From the NCBI GenBank assembly GCA_030039105.1, contig JASHQO010000216.1, positions 1 to 16,128 of the forward strand: a DNA stretch of 16,128 nucleotides. Reading direction: 5' to 3'. The stretch's first letter is position 1. Each line of letters starts with the position of its first letter. The translations under genes and the position numbers were made by a program. The stretch is from Xanthobacteraceae bacterium (GTDB taxonomy: Bacteria; Pseudomonadota; Alphaproteobacteria; Rhizobiales; Xanthobacteraceae). Under the pieces are notes generated by a model. That model was not told the origin of the DNA, did not search any database, and saw only the letters and a program-made list of their open reading frames with translations. Positions 1 through 8,080 of this stretch are shown piece by piece.

Positions 1-530
1 AGCGCGGCAACGCTCGGCTTGTTGTTGAGCTCGCGACTCAAGGCCTGGGTCGCCACGATGCCACGGTTGAAATAGGCGCTGAAGAACGGCGGCCGCTTCT
101 CGGTCAGCGTCACGGCGTTGCTGACCAGCGGCGCGACGCCGGCGAGCGGCTTGAGCGCGCCCGGCGTGCCGCCCATCGGCACGATGCGATATTTGTAGGT
201 CCCGCCGCGCTTGGCATAGAGGTCCTTCCACCAGAATTTCTGCACCGGCGCCTGCTCGGTGCTGCGGTTGGGGTCGGGCTGCTGCCCCTGGAACGTTGCC
301 ATGGCCGGCAGCGGCGTTTCCTTGCCGCTGGCGTCGATCTGGATGACGGCAAAGCCAAGGCAGCCGTCGAGATGCTTGTCGAAAGTCCAGGCGACGAGGG
401 CGATATCGTTGTTCGAGAAAGCAACGGCGGGCATTGGCTTCTCCCTGGATACGAGGCCGGGCGCCTCGGCATACGATGTCTGGTTGTAAAGGTCGACTTT
501 TTCCCCTGAGGAGGCAAGCGGAATTGCCAC
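1..530 (-). CDS. Partial protein, resembles N-terminal region of phospholipase D-like family (3' end off the window)
   Basis: An open frame on the minus strand runs from about 530 off the left edge, giving roughly 176 visible residues. It includes stretches such as FSNNDIALVAWTFDKHLDG, WWKDLYAKRGGTYKYRIVP and SAYFNRGIVATQALSREL. From memory these resemble the beta-rich N-terminal domain of large bacterial phospholipase D-like proteins. The catalytic HKD motifs would lie beyond the edge, so the function is tentative. Two starts are possible. GTG at 530 has a weak GAG upstream, and its leader reads as plausible coding sequence. ATG at 434 has a good GGAG 8 nt upstream. I favour 530 because residues upstream of 434 (LYNQTSYAEAPGLVS) look coding, and a stop sits just before 530. 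The gene follows cheR on the same strand across about 130 nt, so it may or may not belong to the che operon. Confidence 0.55.
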   Translation of the reverse strand, partial: MAIPLASSGEKVDLYNQTSYAEAPGLVSREKPMPAVAFSNNDIALVAWTFDKHLDGCLGFAVIQIDASGKETPLPAMATFQGQQPDPNRSTEQAPVQKFWWKDLYAKRGGTYKYRIVPMGGTPGALKPLAGVAPLVSNAVTLTEKRPPFFSAYFNRGIVATQALSRELNNKPSVAA

Positions 531-659
531 ATTTTCTCAGGCCGTGGACGACAGCGATGTGACGAGCGTCACCCCGGTCTGGCGCCGGCGAGGCAAGGCG
601 AGGCGAAAATCCGAGGAATCAAAAACGCCGGACGCGACGTCGCTGCTTGTCAGCCGCGC

Positions 660-1541
660 CTAGCGCGCGCCGTTGACCGCGACCAGGCGCGGGCCGGGCT
701 TGGCGGCGGTTGCCGCCGCCGGCGGCCGGCGGACGTTCGGCGTGTACAGGCCGCGGTTGTCGGGGACCACCTTGAAGCTGTCGACCAGACCCACCACGGT
801 CTCGGCCGCGCCGAGCACCAGATAGCCGTCGTTCATCATCACCCGCGACAGCCGGCTGAGAACGTCGATCTTGGTCTGCTGGTCGAAATAGATCAGCACG
901 TTGCGGCAGAATACCACGTCGAACAGACCGAATTGGGAAAAGTCGCCGAGCAGGTTGAACTGGCGGAATTTGACCATGGCGCGCAGTTCCGGCGCGATCT
1001 GCCACAGTTCACCGATCTGGGTGAAATGCTGGAGCAGCAGTTGGATCGGCAGGCCGCGCTGCACCTCGAACTGGCTGTAGAGCCCTTGCCGCGCCTTTTC
1101 CAAGACCTCGCTGGAGAGGTCGGTCGCCAAAATCTCGACGCGCCAGCCGACGAGATCGCGCTCCATGGCCTTCAAGGACATCGCCAGCGAATACGGCTCC
1201 TGGCCGGTCGAGGCGGCAGCGCACCAGATACGGATGGTGCGCGAAGTGCGGCGCGAAGCGAGCAGCGCCGGTATCATGATCGTGCGAAAATGGTCGAACG
1301 GGATCTTGTCGCGGAAGAAGAACGACTCGTTGGTCGTCATCGCCTCGACCACCGCCGTCATCAGCACGTCGTCGTGGCCGGAGCGCAACGCGTGCACCAG
1401 ATCGCCGAGGCTGGAGAAACCCGACTTGCGGGCCACCGGCAGCAGCCGGCTTTCGACCAGATATTGCTTGTCTGCCGATAGCACGAGGCCGGAGCGTTCC
1501 TTCAGGCAGCGGCGTAGATAATCGTAATCGAGCGGGGTCAT
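660..1541 (-). CDS. cheR: CheR, chemoreceptor glutamate O-methyltransferase
   Basis: This cytoplasmic S-adenosylmethionine-dependent enzyme methylates glutamates on chemoreceptors during adaptation, opposing CheB. The 293-aa product has the usual layout. An N-terminal helical domain covers about residues 1-75. The methyltransferase domain follows, with the TTNESFFFRD segment (69-78), the SAM-binding CAAASTGQEPYS motif (107-118), ILATDLS (137-143) and DVVFCRNVLIYF (208-219). The C-terminal tail (270-293) is Ala/Pro-rich with no recognisable TPR. The ATG at 1541 is chosen because CheR homology begins there (MTPLDYDYL) and it overlaps the cheB stop by 4 nt (ATGA), a sign of translational coupling. 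The open frame extends further upstream, but only as an out-of-frame reading of cheB. It is the last che gene of the cluster. Confidence 0.96.
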   Translation of the reverse strand: MTPLDYDYLRRCLKERSGLVLSADKQYLVESRLLPVARKSGFSSLGDLVHALRSGHDDVLMTAVVEAMTTNESFFFRDKIPFDHFRTIMIPALLASRRTSRTIRIWCAAASTGQEPYSLAMSLKAMERDLVGWRVEILATDLSSEVLEKARQGLYSQFEVQRGLPIQLLLQHFTQIGELWQIAPELRAMVKFRQFNLLGDFSQFGLFDVVFCRNVLIYFDQQTKIDVLSRLSRVMMNDGYLVLGAAETVVGLVDSFKVVPDNRGLYTPNVRRPPAAATAAKPGPRLVAVNGAR

Positions 1542-2728
1542 GCGCGGACTCCCGCAAACAGCCGCAGGATTTTCGGCGCGATTTCCAGCAGCGGCAGCAC
1601 CGCCGAGCACAAACCGGCCTGGGCCACCGAGCGCGGCATGCCCCAGACGACGCTGGTTTGCTCGTCCTGGGCGATAATGCTGCCGCCGGAGGCCGCGATA
1701 TCGGTAGCGCCATGGGTGCCATCGGTGCCCATGCCGGTGAGCACGACCGCAAGAGCGGCCGCCCCCCACACCGTCGCCGCCGACGAGAACAGCGGATCGA
1801 CCGAGGGCTTGCAGAAATTGATCGGCGGATCGTCGCCGAGCGCGATCTTGACGCCGTCCTTGTCGCGGACGACGCGCATGTGGCGGCCGCCCGGCGCCAC
1901 GTAGACGCCGCCGGCCAGCACCGGCTCGCCGTGTTCCGCTTCGTGGGCGCCGCGGCCGGCGACGCGGGACAGATGCTCGGCGAGGACGGTCGTAAACGTC
2001 GGCGGCATGTGCTGGGTGATGAGCACCGGGGCGCGGTCGATCGCCGCAGTGATCTTTTCGATCAGCACCGTGAGCGCCTGCGGACCGCCGGTCGACGAAC
2101 CGACCAGCAGCGCCCGCGGCATCATCAGGCTGAACGGCCGCAAGCTCACCGTCGGCGTTTCCGGCCTGCCCGCAAGTGCGTCTGGCAATGCCGGCAGCGG
2201 CGTCGGGCGACGGCGCGGCAGTTTGACATGGACCGGCGCCGGCGCGGTGCTTGGCGCCCGCTGGTGCTGCAACAGGCGGCGGCGACGGCCCAGGTTGCGG
2301 ATTTTTTCGATCAGCTCGCGGCGGAATTCAACCGAAGTCGTGGCTTCGCGGGCGGTTTGCGGTTTCGGGATATAATCGGCGGCGCCGAGCGACAGCGCGC
2401 GCAAGCTCACCTCGGCGCCGCGGCGCGTGATCGCCGACGCCATGATCACCATCAAGTCGCGCTTCTTTTTCAGGAGCAGCGGCAGCGCCGAAATGCCGTC
2501 AAGCTCCGGCATCTCGATGTCGAGCACCACGACGTCGGGATCGGCGCTGTCGATCTGGTCGATCGCCTCGCGCCCGGTGCGCAGCGACGCCGCGATCATC
2601 ATGTCCGGCTCGGCGTCGACCCAGCGCGCCACCAGGCTGCGCGCGACCACGGCGTCGTCCACCACCATCACGCGGATCGGCTTATCGGCGGTGAGCGCGC
2701 GGTCGGCGGTGGCGAGGGCGATATTCAT
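1538..2728 (-). CDS. cheB: CheB, protein-glutamate methylesterase/response regulator
   Basis: CheB removes methyl groups from chemoreceptors (and deamidates glutamines in many species) when its receiver domain is phosphorylated by CheA. The 396-aa protein has an N-terminal receiver domain (about 16-130) with acidic pair D24/D25, phospho-acceptor D70 in VVVLDIEMPELDG, and K122. A Pro/Arg-rich linker (about 145-200) joins it to the methylesterase domain (about 203-390). The catalytic triad is visible as S212 in GSSTGGP, H240 in TQHMPP and D336 in GMGTDGTHGA. The length is slightly above the usual ~350 because of the long linker. The start at 2728 precedes the receiver domain by about 16 residues and its ribosome site is weak. 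The stop overlaps the cheR start by 4 nt. The gene lies 66 nt downstream of cheY. Confidence 0.96.
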   Translation of the reverse strand: MNIALATADRALTADKPIRVMVVDDAVVARSLVARWVDAEPDMMIAASLRTGREAIDQIDSADPDVVVLDIEMPELDGISALPLLLKKKRDLMVIMASAITRRGAEVSLRALSLGAADYIPKPQTAREATTSVEFRRELIEKIRNLGRRRRLLQHQRAPSTAPAPVHVKLPRRRPTPLPALPDALAGRPETPTVSLRPFSLMMPRALLVGSSTGGPQALTVLIEKITAAIDRAPVLITQHMPPTFTTVLAEHLSRVAGRGAHEAEHGEPVLAGGVYVAPGGRHMRVVRDKDGVKIALGDDPPINFCKPSVDPLFSSAATVWGAAALAVVLTGMGTDGTHGATDIAASGGSIIAQDEQTSVVWGMPRSVAQAGLCSAVLPLLEIAPKILRLFAGVRA

Positions 2729-2794
2729 GAACGCTGCACGCTGACTGACTGGCTACTCGAGTCTCACGCAATGCCGGCGCCGTCACGCCGGCCG

Positions 2795-3160
2795 CTAGAT
2801 CAGCCCGACTTCCTGGAATTTGGCCTCGACAATGTCCTTGTCGAACGGCTTCATGATGTATTCGTTGGCGCCGGCATGCAGCGCGCGGGCGATGTGGGCG
2901 ACGTCGTTCTCGGTGGTGCAGAACACCACCTTCGGTCCGTCGCCGCCGGGCAGGCGGCGCAGCACCCGCAGGAAGTCATAGCCGTCCATCTTCGGCATGT
3001 TCCAGTCGAGCAGGATCGCGTCTGGCAATTGCCGCTTGCAGGACTCGATGGCCTCTTCGCCGTTCTCGGCTTCCACGATCTGGAAATCGAGACCTTCGAG
3101 GATTCGCCGCGCCACCTTGCGGATGACGCTGGAGTCGTCGACGACCAAACATGTTTTCAT
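2795..3160 (-). CDS. cheY: CheY-type single-domain response regulator
   Basis: This is a stand-alone receiver domain of 121 aa that takes phosphate from CheA, and either acts on the flagellar switch or serves as a phosphate sink. All receiver signatures are present: acidic pair D8/D9 in VVDDSS, phospho-acceptor D52 in ILLDWNMPKMDG, conserved T82 in FCTTEND, and K104 in YIMKPFD. The FCTTEND and YIMKPFDKDIVEAKFQEVGLI regions look like the CheY proteins of alphaproteobacterial chemotaxis clusters. The ATG at 3160 has GGAG/GTGAG upstream and places the first beta strand correctly. The gene sits between cheW (67-nt gap upstream) and cheB (66-nt gap downstream). Sequence alone does not show whether it contacts FliM. 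Confidence 0.95.
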   Translation of the reverse strand: MKTCLVVDDSSVIRKVARRILEGLDFQIVEAENGEEAIESCKRQLPDAILLDWNMPKMDGYDFLRVLRRLPGGDGPKVVFCTTENDVAHIARALHAGANEYIMKPFDKDIVEAKFQEVGLI

Positions 3161-3227
3161 AACATCTCACTCCACTCTTCGCGGGCAAACCCGCTTTGAT
3201 TTCGCACCCGGTCGTTTTGCCGTCGCT

Positions 3228-3692
3228 TCACGCCGCCATGGCTTCCGCGCTCAGATCCAGCACCCGGTCGATGTCGAGGACCACGAGAAGCTGGCCGTCG
3301 AGCCGGAATACGCCCGCCGACACTCGACCGAGATTGCGGTCGAGATTGATCGGGTTGGGCTCGCGCTCCGCGTCGGGCAGCTTCAAAACTTCGCCGACGG
3401 CGTCGACCAGAAGGCTGAACGATTCGCCCTTGGCTTCGATGCCGATCGCCATCGGCACCGAACCGTCGTCGCGGCGGCCGAGGCCGAGCCGGCAACGCAG
3501 CTCGACGGCGGTGACGATGCGGCCGCGTAGATTGAGCACGCCGGCGATCTCGGCGCCGGCGAGCGGCACCCGGGTGATTCGCGACGGCTTGAACACGTCC
3601 TGCACCCCTTCGATCGGCAAGCCGAATAGCTGGCCGGCCGTAGTGAAGGTGACGTATTCGCTGAGCTTTGCGGCGTCGTTCATGGTTGTCAT
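3228..3692 (-). CDS. cheW: CheW, chemotaxis coupling protein
   Basis: CheW bridges chemoreceptors and the CheA kinase in the signalling array. The 154-aa product carries a full CheW fold. Recognisable segments are YVTFTTAGQLFGLPIEGVQDVF (13-34, shown only as landmarks), the RVPLAGAEIAGVLNLRGRIV stretch (41-60) with the conserved NLRG, and VDAVGEVLKLPDAE (96-109). The ATG at 3692 overlaps the last codons of cheA by 4 nt (ATGA). A second ATG three codons in (3683) is also possible. The open frame continues far upstream only because it is an alternative reading of cheA. Coupling to cheA implies near-equal synthesis of kinase and coupling protein. Confidence 0.95.
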   Translation of the reverse strand: MTTMNDAAKLSEYVTFTTAGQLFGLPIEGVQDVFKPSRITRVPLAGAEIAGVLNLRGRIVTAVELRCRLGLGRRDDGSVPMAIGIEAKGESFSLLVDAVGEVLKLPDAEREPNPINLDRNLGRVSAGVFRLDGQLLVVLDIDRVLDLSAEAMAA

Positions 3693-6292
3693 GCCGCCCT
3701 GCCGAGGTCGGCGCTCTGTTCCTTGATCGCGGCGACGAGGCCGGCGCGATCGAATTTGGCGACGAAGTCGTGGAAGCCGACGGCGCGACCGCGCTCGATG
3801 GCGTCGGCGGATACCATCGCGGCGAGCGCGATGATCGGAATCCCGGCGGTCGCGGGCGCGGCGCGCACCGCCTCGGCAAGCGCGAAGCCGTCCATGTCCG
3901 GCATTTCGGTGTCGGTGACGATGAGATCGAAGCGGGCGTCGGATTTGAGGGCGGCGAGCGCGTCGGCCGCGGAGGCCGCCGTCACCACGCGATAGCCGGC
4001 GGCCTTGATCAGCGGCGTCAGCAGCTCGCGGAAGAACGGCGAGTCGTCGACCAGCAGCACCGAGCGCGACAGCCGCGCCGCCGACGCATCGCGGCGGCGG
4101 AACCAATCCTCGAAGGCCTGCGGCAGGAAGTGGCCGACGTCGACGATCTCGGTGGTGGCACCCTTGATCACCGCATAGCCGAGCAGGCCGGGACGGTCGC
4201 TCGACACCTCGATGTCGAGCTTTTCCTCGACGATATCGACGATCTCGTCGGCGACCAGGCCCATGGAGCGGCCGTGGTCGGAGAATACCAGGATCGGCTG
4301 GGCGCCTTCCTTCTTGAGCTGGGTCGCGTCGTCGATCCGCAACAGCGGCATGAGCTGATCGCGGTATTGCACCAGATGGCGACCGTCGGAAATCTCGATC
4401 TTGCGGCAGTCGATCTCCTCGAGCCGGGTGACGAGCGACAGCGGCACCGCTTTGGGCTGCTGCGAGCCGGCGCGGAACACCAGCAGCGAGACGGTGTCCT
4501 CGTCGGTGTCCTCGTCGCGGCTCTCCAGCGCCGCATTCTCCGCGCGCGCTGCGGCGGCTGCGGCGCGGCCCAGCGTCTGGGCGACGCCGTTCGGATCGAT
4601 GATCATGATGACGGAGCCATCGCCGAGAATGGTGGTGCCGGAGAACACCGGGATGTGGCGCAGCTTCGACGACATCGGCTTGATGACGATCTCTTCGGTG
4701 TGGAACACGCCGTCGACGACGACGCCGAACACCTGGCTGCCGACCTGCGTCACCACGACAAAGCCGTTGGCGCCATCGCATTCGCCGAGCCGCAGCACGT
4801 CCCTGAGCGGAACCAGCGGCAGCAGCTTGTTGCGCAGCCGCAGCACCGGCGCATCCTTGATGCGCTCGATGCGGTGCTCGCCGTTGTTGCCGGCGCGCAC
4901 CAGCTCGAGCACCGCAAGCTGCGGAATGGCAAAGCGCTCGCCGCCCGCTTCGACGATCAGCGCCGAAACGATCGCCAGCGTCAGCGGGATCTTGATGGTG
5001 AAGGTGGTGCCGGCGCCGGGCACCGATTTCAGGTCGACGGTGCCGCCGATCTGCTCGATATTGTTGCGCACCACGTCCATGCCGACGCCGCGGCCGGAAA
5101 TGCTGGTGACCTGGGCCGCGGTGGAAAAGCCCGGTGCGAAAATGTAGTTGCAGATTTCGGCTTCGGACTTGGCGGCGATCTGCGCCTCGCTCGCCAGCCC
5201 TTTCTCGATCACCTTGGCCTTGATGCGGGCGAGATCGAGGCCGCGGCCGTTGTCGGCGATTTCGATGATGATATGGCCGCCCTCGTGCCAGGCGGACAGA
5301 CGGATCGTGCCCTTGGCCGGCTTGGCGGCGGCGATGCGCTCGGCCGGCGGTTCGATGCCGTGATCGGCACAGTTGCGCACCAGGTGCGTGAGCGGATCCT
5401 TGACCAGGTCGAGCACCTGGCGGTCGAGCTCGGTATCGGCGCCGCGCATCGACAGATCGATGTCCTTGCCAAGCTCGGCGCAGAGGTCGCGCACCACGCG
5501 CGGCAGCTTCTGCCAGGCGTTGCCGATCGGCTGCATGCGCGTCTTCATCACGCCTTCCTGCAGCTCGGCGGTGACGTTGGACAGCCGCTGCAGCGGCACC
5601 TTGAAGTCGGAGTCCTCGTGGCGGCGCACGATCTCGAGCAACTGGTTGCGCGTCAGCACCAGCTCCGAGACGGTGGTCATCAGGTGATCGAGGGTATCGA
5701 CGTTGACGCGGATCGAATGGCTGGCGATGCGGTCGCCGGCGCTGCGGTCGTCCTCGGTCCGCTCGGCTTTCTCAGGCTTCGCCGCCGCTTTTTCGGCTTT
5801 CTCGGGCGCGGGCCCGGTCTCCGGCTCTTGGGCCGGATCGGGCTCTTGGGCCGGATCGGGCTGTTCGATCTCGACGAGCTCGGGCGGTGGCGACGACGGC
5901 GGGGCCGGCTCCGCGTCTTCGTCGCGCGCCATGCTGCCGAGCTGCTCGATGAGGTCGGCGTCGTCGCCGGCGGGCTCCTGCTCGCTTTTCTCGATGGTAT
6001 CGAGGATCGATTTCACCCGGTCGATGGTCGAAAGGATGAGCGTCACGGCAGCGGCGGTGACCGGCATGCCGTCGCGGAATTTGCCCATCAGGGTCTCGGC
6101 CGCATGGGTCAGCGTTTCGAGCCGAGGCAGGCCGAGGAAACCGCAGGTCCCTTTGATGGTATGAACGAGGCGAAAAATGTTGCCGAGAATGGCGCCGTTG
6201 TTCGGCTCCTGCTCGAAGCGGACAAGCTCGGCGTCGACCAGATTGAGACTCTCGTTGGTCTCAGTCAGGAATTCACGCAACAGGTCGTCCAT
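3689..6292 (-). CDS. cheA: CheA, hybrid chemotaxis histidine kinase with C-terminal receiver domain
   Basis: CheA autophosphorylates in response to chemoreceptor state and passes phosphate to CheY and CheB. The 867-aa protein is read as follows. The HPt domain (1-105) has H44 in RLVHTIKGTCGF. A Pro/Glu/Ala-rich linker (about 106-188) lies where a P2 domain would usually sit. The dimerisation region (190-260) is followed by the ATPase domain with N307 in HLVRNCADHG, DNGRG (347-351) and GRGVGMD (400-406). A first CheW-like domain (about 440-575), a second (about 600-730) and a C-terminal receiver domain (744-860) with D749/D750, D794 and K846 complete it. The ATG at 6292 begins MDDLLREFLTET, the usual CheA start, with GAGGG upstream; the longer open frame adds 20 unlikely residues. 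It overlaps cheW by 4 nt. ChpT lies 210 nt upstream on the same strand. Confidence 0.96.
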   Translation of the reverse strand: MDDLLREFLTETNESLNLVDAELVRFEQEPNNGAILGNIFRLVHTIKGTCGFLGLPRLETLTHAAETLMGKFRDGMPVTAAAVTLILSTIDRVKSILDTIEKSEQEPAGDDADLIEQLGSMARDEDAEPAPPSSPPPELVEIEQPDPAQEPDPAQEPETGPAPEKAEKAAAKPEKAERTEDDRSAGDRIASHSIRVNVDTLDHLMTTVSELVLTRNQLLEIVRRHEDSDFKVPLQRLSNVTAELQEGVMKTRMQPIGNAWQKLPRVVRDLCAELGKDIDLSMRGADTELDRQVLDLVKDPLTHLVRNCADHGIEPPAERIAAAKPAKGTIRLSAWHEGGHIIIEIADNGRGLDLARIKAKVIEKGLASEAQIAAKSEAEICNYIFAPGFSTAAQVTSISGRGVGMDVVRNNIEQIGGTVDLKSVPGAGTTFTIKIPLTLAIVSALIVEAGGERFAIPQLAVLELVRAGNNGEHRIERIKDAPVLRLRNKLLPLVPLRDVLRLGECDGANGFVVVTQVGSQVFGVVVDGVFHTEEIVIKPMSSKLRHIPVFSGTTILGDGSVIMIIDPNGVAQTLGRAAAAAARAENAALESRDEDTDEDTVSLLVFRAGSQQPKAVPLSLVTRLEEIDCRKIEISDGRHLVQYRDQLMPLLRIDDATQLKKEGAQPILVFSDHGRSMGLVADEIVDIVEEKLDIEVSSDRPGLLGYAVIKGATTEIVDVGHFLPQAFEDWFRRRDASAARLSRSVLLVDDSPFFRELLTPLIKAAGYRVVTAASAADALAALKSDARFDLIVTDTEMPDMDGFALAEAVRAAPATAGIPIIALAAMVSADAIERGRAVGFHDFVAKFDRAGLVAAIKEQSADLGRAA
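5823..5858. repeat. Two perfect tandem 18-bp units in the cheA linker
   Basis: The unit ggctcttgggccggatcg occurs twice head to tail and encodes repeated Asp-Pro-Ala-Gln-Glu-Pro in the flexible linker of CheA (about residues 146-157). The unit is a multiple of three, so copy number can change without a frameshift. It probably only alters linker length. Confidence 0.9.
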
Positions 6293-6502
6293 ACGACGCG
6301 CCCTCGACACCGGCCGAGCGGTTGCCTGCCGGCACACGCCCCGCTTGCACACTCACCGTGAGGCGCGCTCGGCGCGCGCCCTCGTCGCCAGGCACGCCCC
6401 GCCTGATCGGACCGCCTCAGTCTGTTGGTAAACGGTTTAATTTCTCTTGCGCGCAACGCCTAAAGGCGCGGGAAAGTCGGAGAAATCCGATAGTCCGGCC
6501 GT

Positions 6503-7144
6503 TCAGACCGCCGTGATCAGCACGGTGTCTTTTTCGGCGCTCGCCGCCGAGACCGCCAGGCCGCAATCGCGCGCCAGGATGCCGGTGTAGAGGGGCTGGA
6601 TGGCATGGGCATCGACCGGATGGCCCGGACTGCCGACCAGGAGGCCGGCGGTGGCATCGGCCAGGCGGGCATTGAGACCCGACGCCGTGATGCGAAAGCC
6701 CGTGCCGCCGTCGGCCGGATCGACCGCAAGGGTGCCGCCGCGGGGGATGGTGCCGACCGCGATCAGCAGCATGTTTAACAAAAGCTTGACGCGGTTCTTG
6801 GGCAGCAATTCGCGGGGCAGATTCCAGACGATGGTGGTCTTGTCGTCGCCGAGCAGCCCGCGCGCCACTTTTTCGGCGTCGCCGAGATCGATCTGCGCCC
6901 CGGCCGAGCCTGCGGCGCCGAAGGCGAGCCGGCAGAACTGCAGCTTGGCGGACGCCTGCTGCGCGCTCTTCTTGATCAGATCGAGGGCGAAAACCTTGGT
7001 TTCCTCGTCCTTGTCCTCGTCCATCACTTCGAGCCCGTTGACGATGGCGCCGACCGGGCTGATCAGGTCGTGGCAGACGCGGGAACACAGCAACGCCGCA
7101 AGGTCGAGGGCGCCGATGGCGATGGGACTGGCCGGTGCGGACAT
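6503..7144 (-). CDS. chpT: ChpT-like histidine phosphotransferase
   Basis: ChpT relays phosphate from the hybrid kinase CckA to CtrA (and CpdR) in alphaproteobacterial cell-cycle control. The 213-aa product begins MSAPASPIAIGALDLAALLC. It carries the diagnostic SRVCHDLISPVGAIVNGLEV helix (21-40) with the phospho-accepting H25, followed by a degenerate ATPase-like C-terminal half lacking obvious N, G1 or G2 boxes, as expected for ChpT. The ATG at 7144 has GGAG 7 nt upstream; an open extension of 20 residues before it is not needed. It is the first gene of the leftward chemotaxis cluster. A 210-nt gap separates it from cheA, so cheA may have its own promoter. It is divergent from cysQ across 120 nt. 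Confidence 0.88.
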   Translation of the reverse strand: MSAPASPIAIGALDLAALLCSRVCHDLISPVGAIVNGLEVMDEDKDEETKVFALDLIKKSAQQASAKLQFCRLAFGAAGSAGAQIDLGDAEKVARGLLGDDKTTIVWNLPRELLPKNRVKLLLNMLLIAVGTIPRGGTLAVDPADGGTGFRITASGLNARLADATAGLLVGSPGHPVDAHAIQPLYTGILARDCGLAVSAASAEKDTVLITAV

Positions 7145-7264
7145 GAGGCGGCTCCGCTCTCTGAAATTCCTGCTGTGCCTGTCACAGCCTGGCCGATTCG
7201 GCAATCGTGCCCGGACGGCCGGGCCGTGCTAGATCGAAATGCCCCTCTGCAACCGGGATCGCCC

Positions 7265-8080
7265 GTGCCGCTCTTGAATGCCAACGCGTGCGCCGACCTT
7301 TTGGAGGCGCTGACCGCGCTGACGGTGTCGGCGGCGCTCGCCATCCTGGACGTCGGCGGCCGGGGCGACGTGCGCACCAAGCCCGACGGATCGCCGGTGA
7401 CGCCGGCCGACGACGCCGCCGAAGCGGCGATCCGCGACGGACTGATGCGCGTTGCTCCGACGCTGGCGGTCGTATCGGAGGAGCACGCCGACGCCGAGCG
7501 GCCGGACTTTGCCGGCGCCAGCGTCATCGTGGTCGATCCGCTTGATGGTACGCGGGATTTCATCGCCGGCCGCGACGAATATACGGTCAATATCGCGGTG
7601 GTGAGCGACCGCGTGCCGCTACTCGGCGTCATCGCGGCGCCGGCGCTGCAAACGATCTGGCGCGGCATTGTCGGCCGTGGCGCCGAACGGATGCAGCTCT
7701 CCGTCAACGGCAAAACCTCGTCGCCGCAAGCCATCCGCGCCCGCCGGCCGGCGCCGGACAAGTTGACCGCGATGGCGAGCCGCTCGCATCTCGACCGGCG
7801 CACGCGGGCTTATATCGATGCGCTGCCGGGGGCGCGGCTTCTGCAGAGCGGATCGTCCGTCAAATTCTGCCGTGTTGCCGAAGGCGCGGCCGACCTCTAT
7901 CCACGGCTGGCGCCGATCCACGACTGGGACATTGCCGCGGGGCACGCGATCCTCGAAGCCGCCGGCGGCAGCATGACCGCACCGGCCGGCGCGGCTTTGG
8001 CCTACGGCACGGAGGAGCTGCTGGTGCCGGCGTTCTTAGCGTGGGGCGATCCGGCCCGCGCCGTGCTCCTCAAGGGCTGA
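7265..8080 (+). CDS. cysQ: CysQ-type 3'(2'),5'-bisphosphate nucleotidase (inositol monophosphatase family)
   Basis: The enzyme dephosphorylates adenosine 3',5'-bisphosphate (PAP), a by-product of sulfate assimilation, in a Mg2+-dependent reaction. Family motifs of the roughly 271-aa product are VTPADDAAEAAI (45-56), SEEHAD (71-76), the metal-binding VDPLDGTRDFI (90-100) and HDWDIAAGHAILEAAGG (219-235). The GSSVKFCRVAEGAADLYPR stretch (196-214) is typical of CysQ rather than of general inositol monophosphatases. The start is uncertain. GTG at 7265 has GGGA 6 nt upstream and gives the family length; GTG at 7226 and TTG at 7274 are alternatives. The open frame upstream of 7226 overlaps chpT antisense and is not coding. 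It is divergent from chpT, and its 3' end overlaps the convergent YHS gene by 11 nt. Confidence 0.88.
   Translation: MPLLNANACADLLEALTALTVSAALAILDVGGRGDVRTKPDGSPVTPADDAAEAAIRDGLMRVAPTLAVVSEEHADAERPDFAGASVIVVDPLDGTRDFIAGRDEYTVNIAVVSDRVPLLGVIAAPALQTIWRGIVGRGAERMQLSVNGKTSSPQAIRARRPAPDKLTAMASRSHLDRRTRAYIDALPGARLLQSGSSVKFCRVAEGAADLYPRLAPIHDWDIAAGHAILEAAGGSMTAPAGAALAYGTEELLVPAFLAWGDPARAVLLKG

Noticed and set aside
110..532. Minus-strand 140-aa frame at the left end starting with Met at 532
   Set aside because: Ser/Arg/Pro-rich shadow. The adjacent minus frame through the same bases gives a natural protein sequence that continues off the edge.
1658..3199. Plus-strand open frame of about 510 codons opposite cheB and cheY
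   Set aside because: Same reason: Arg/His-rich shadow of well-supported genes, without recognisable domains.
3668..6361. Very long plus-strand open frame (about 900 codons) opposite cheA
   Set aside because: It is antisense to a clear CheA with all kinase motifs. Its translation is a low-complexity His/Arg/Asp-rich mix typical of the complementary frame of GC-rich genes.
6477..6490. Hairpin TCGGA-N4-TCCGA downstream of chpT as a terminator
   Set aside because: The stem is only 5 bp and no T-run follows in the direction of transcription.
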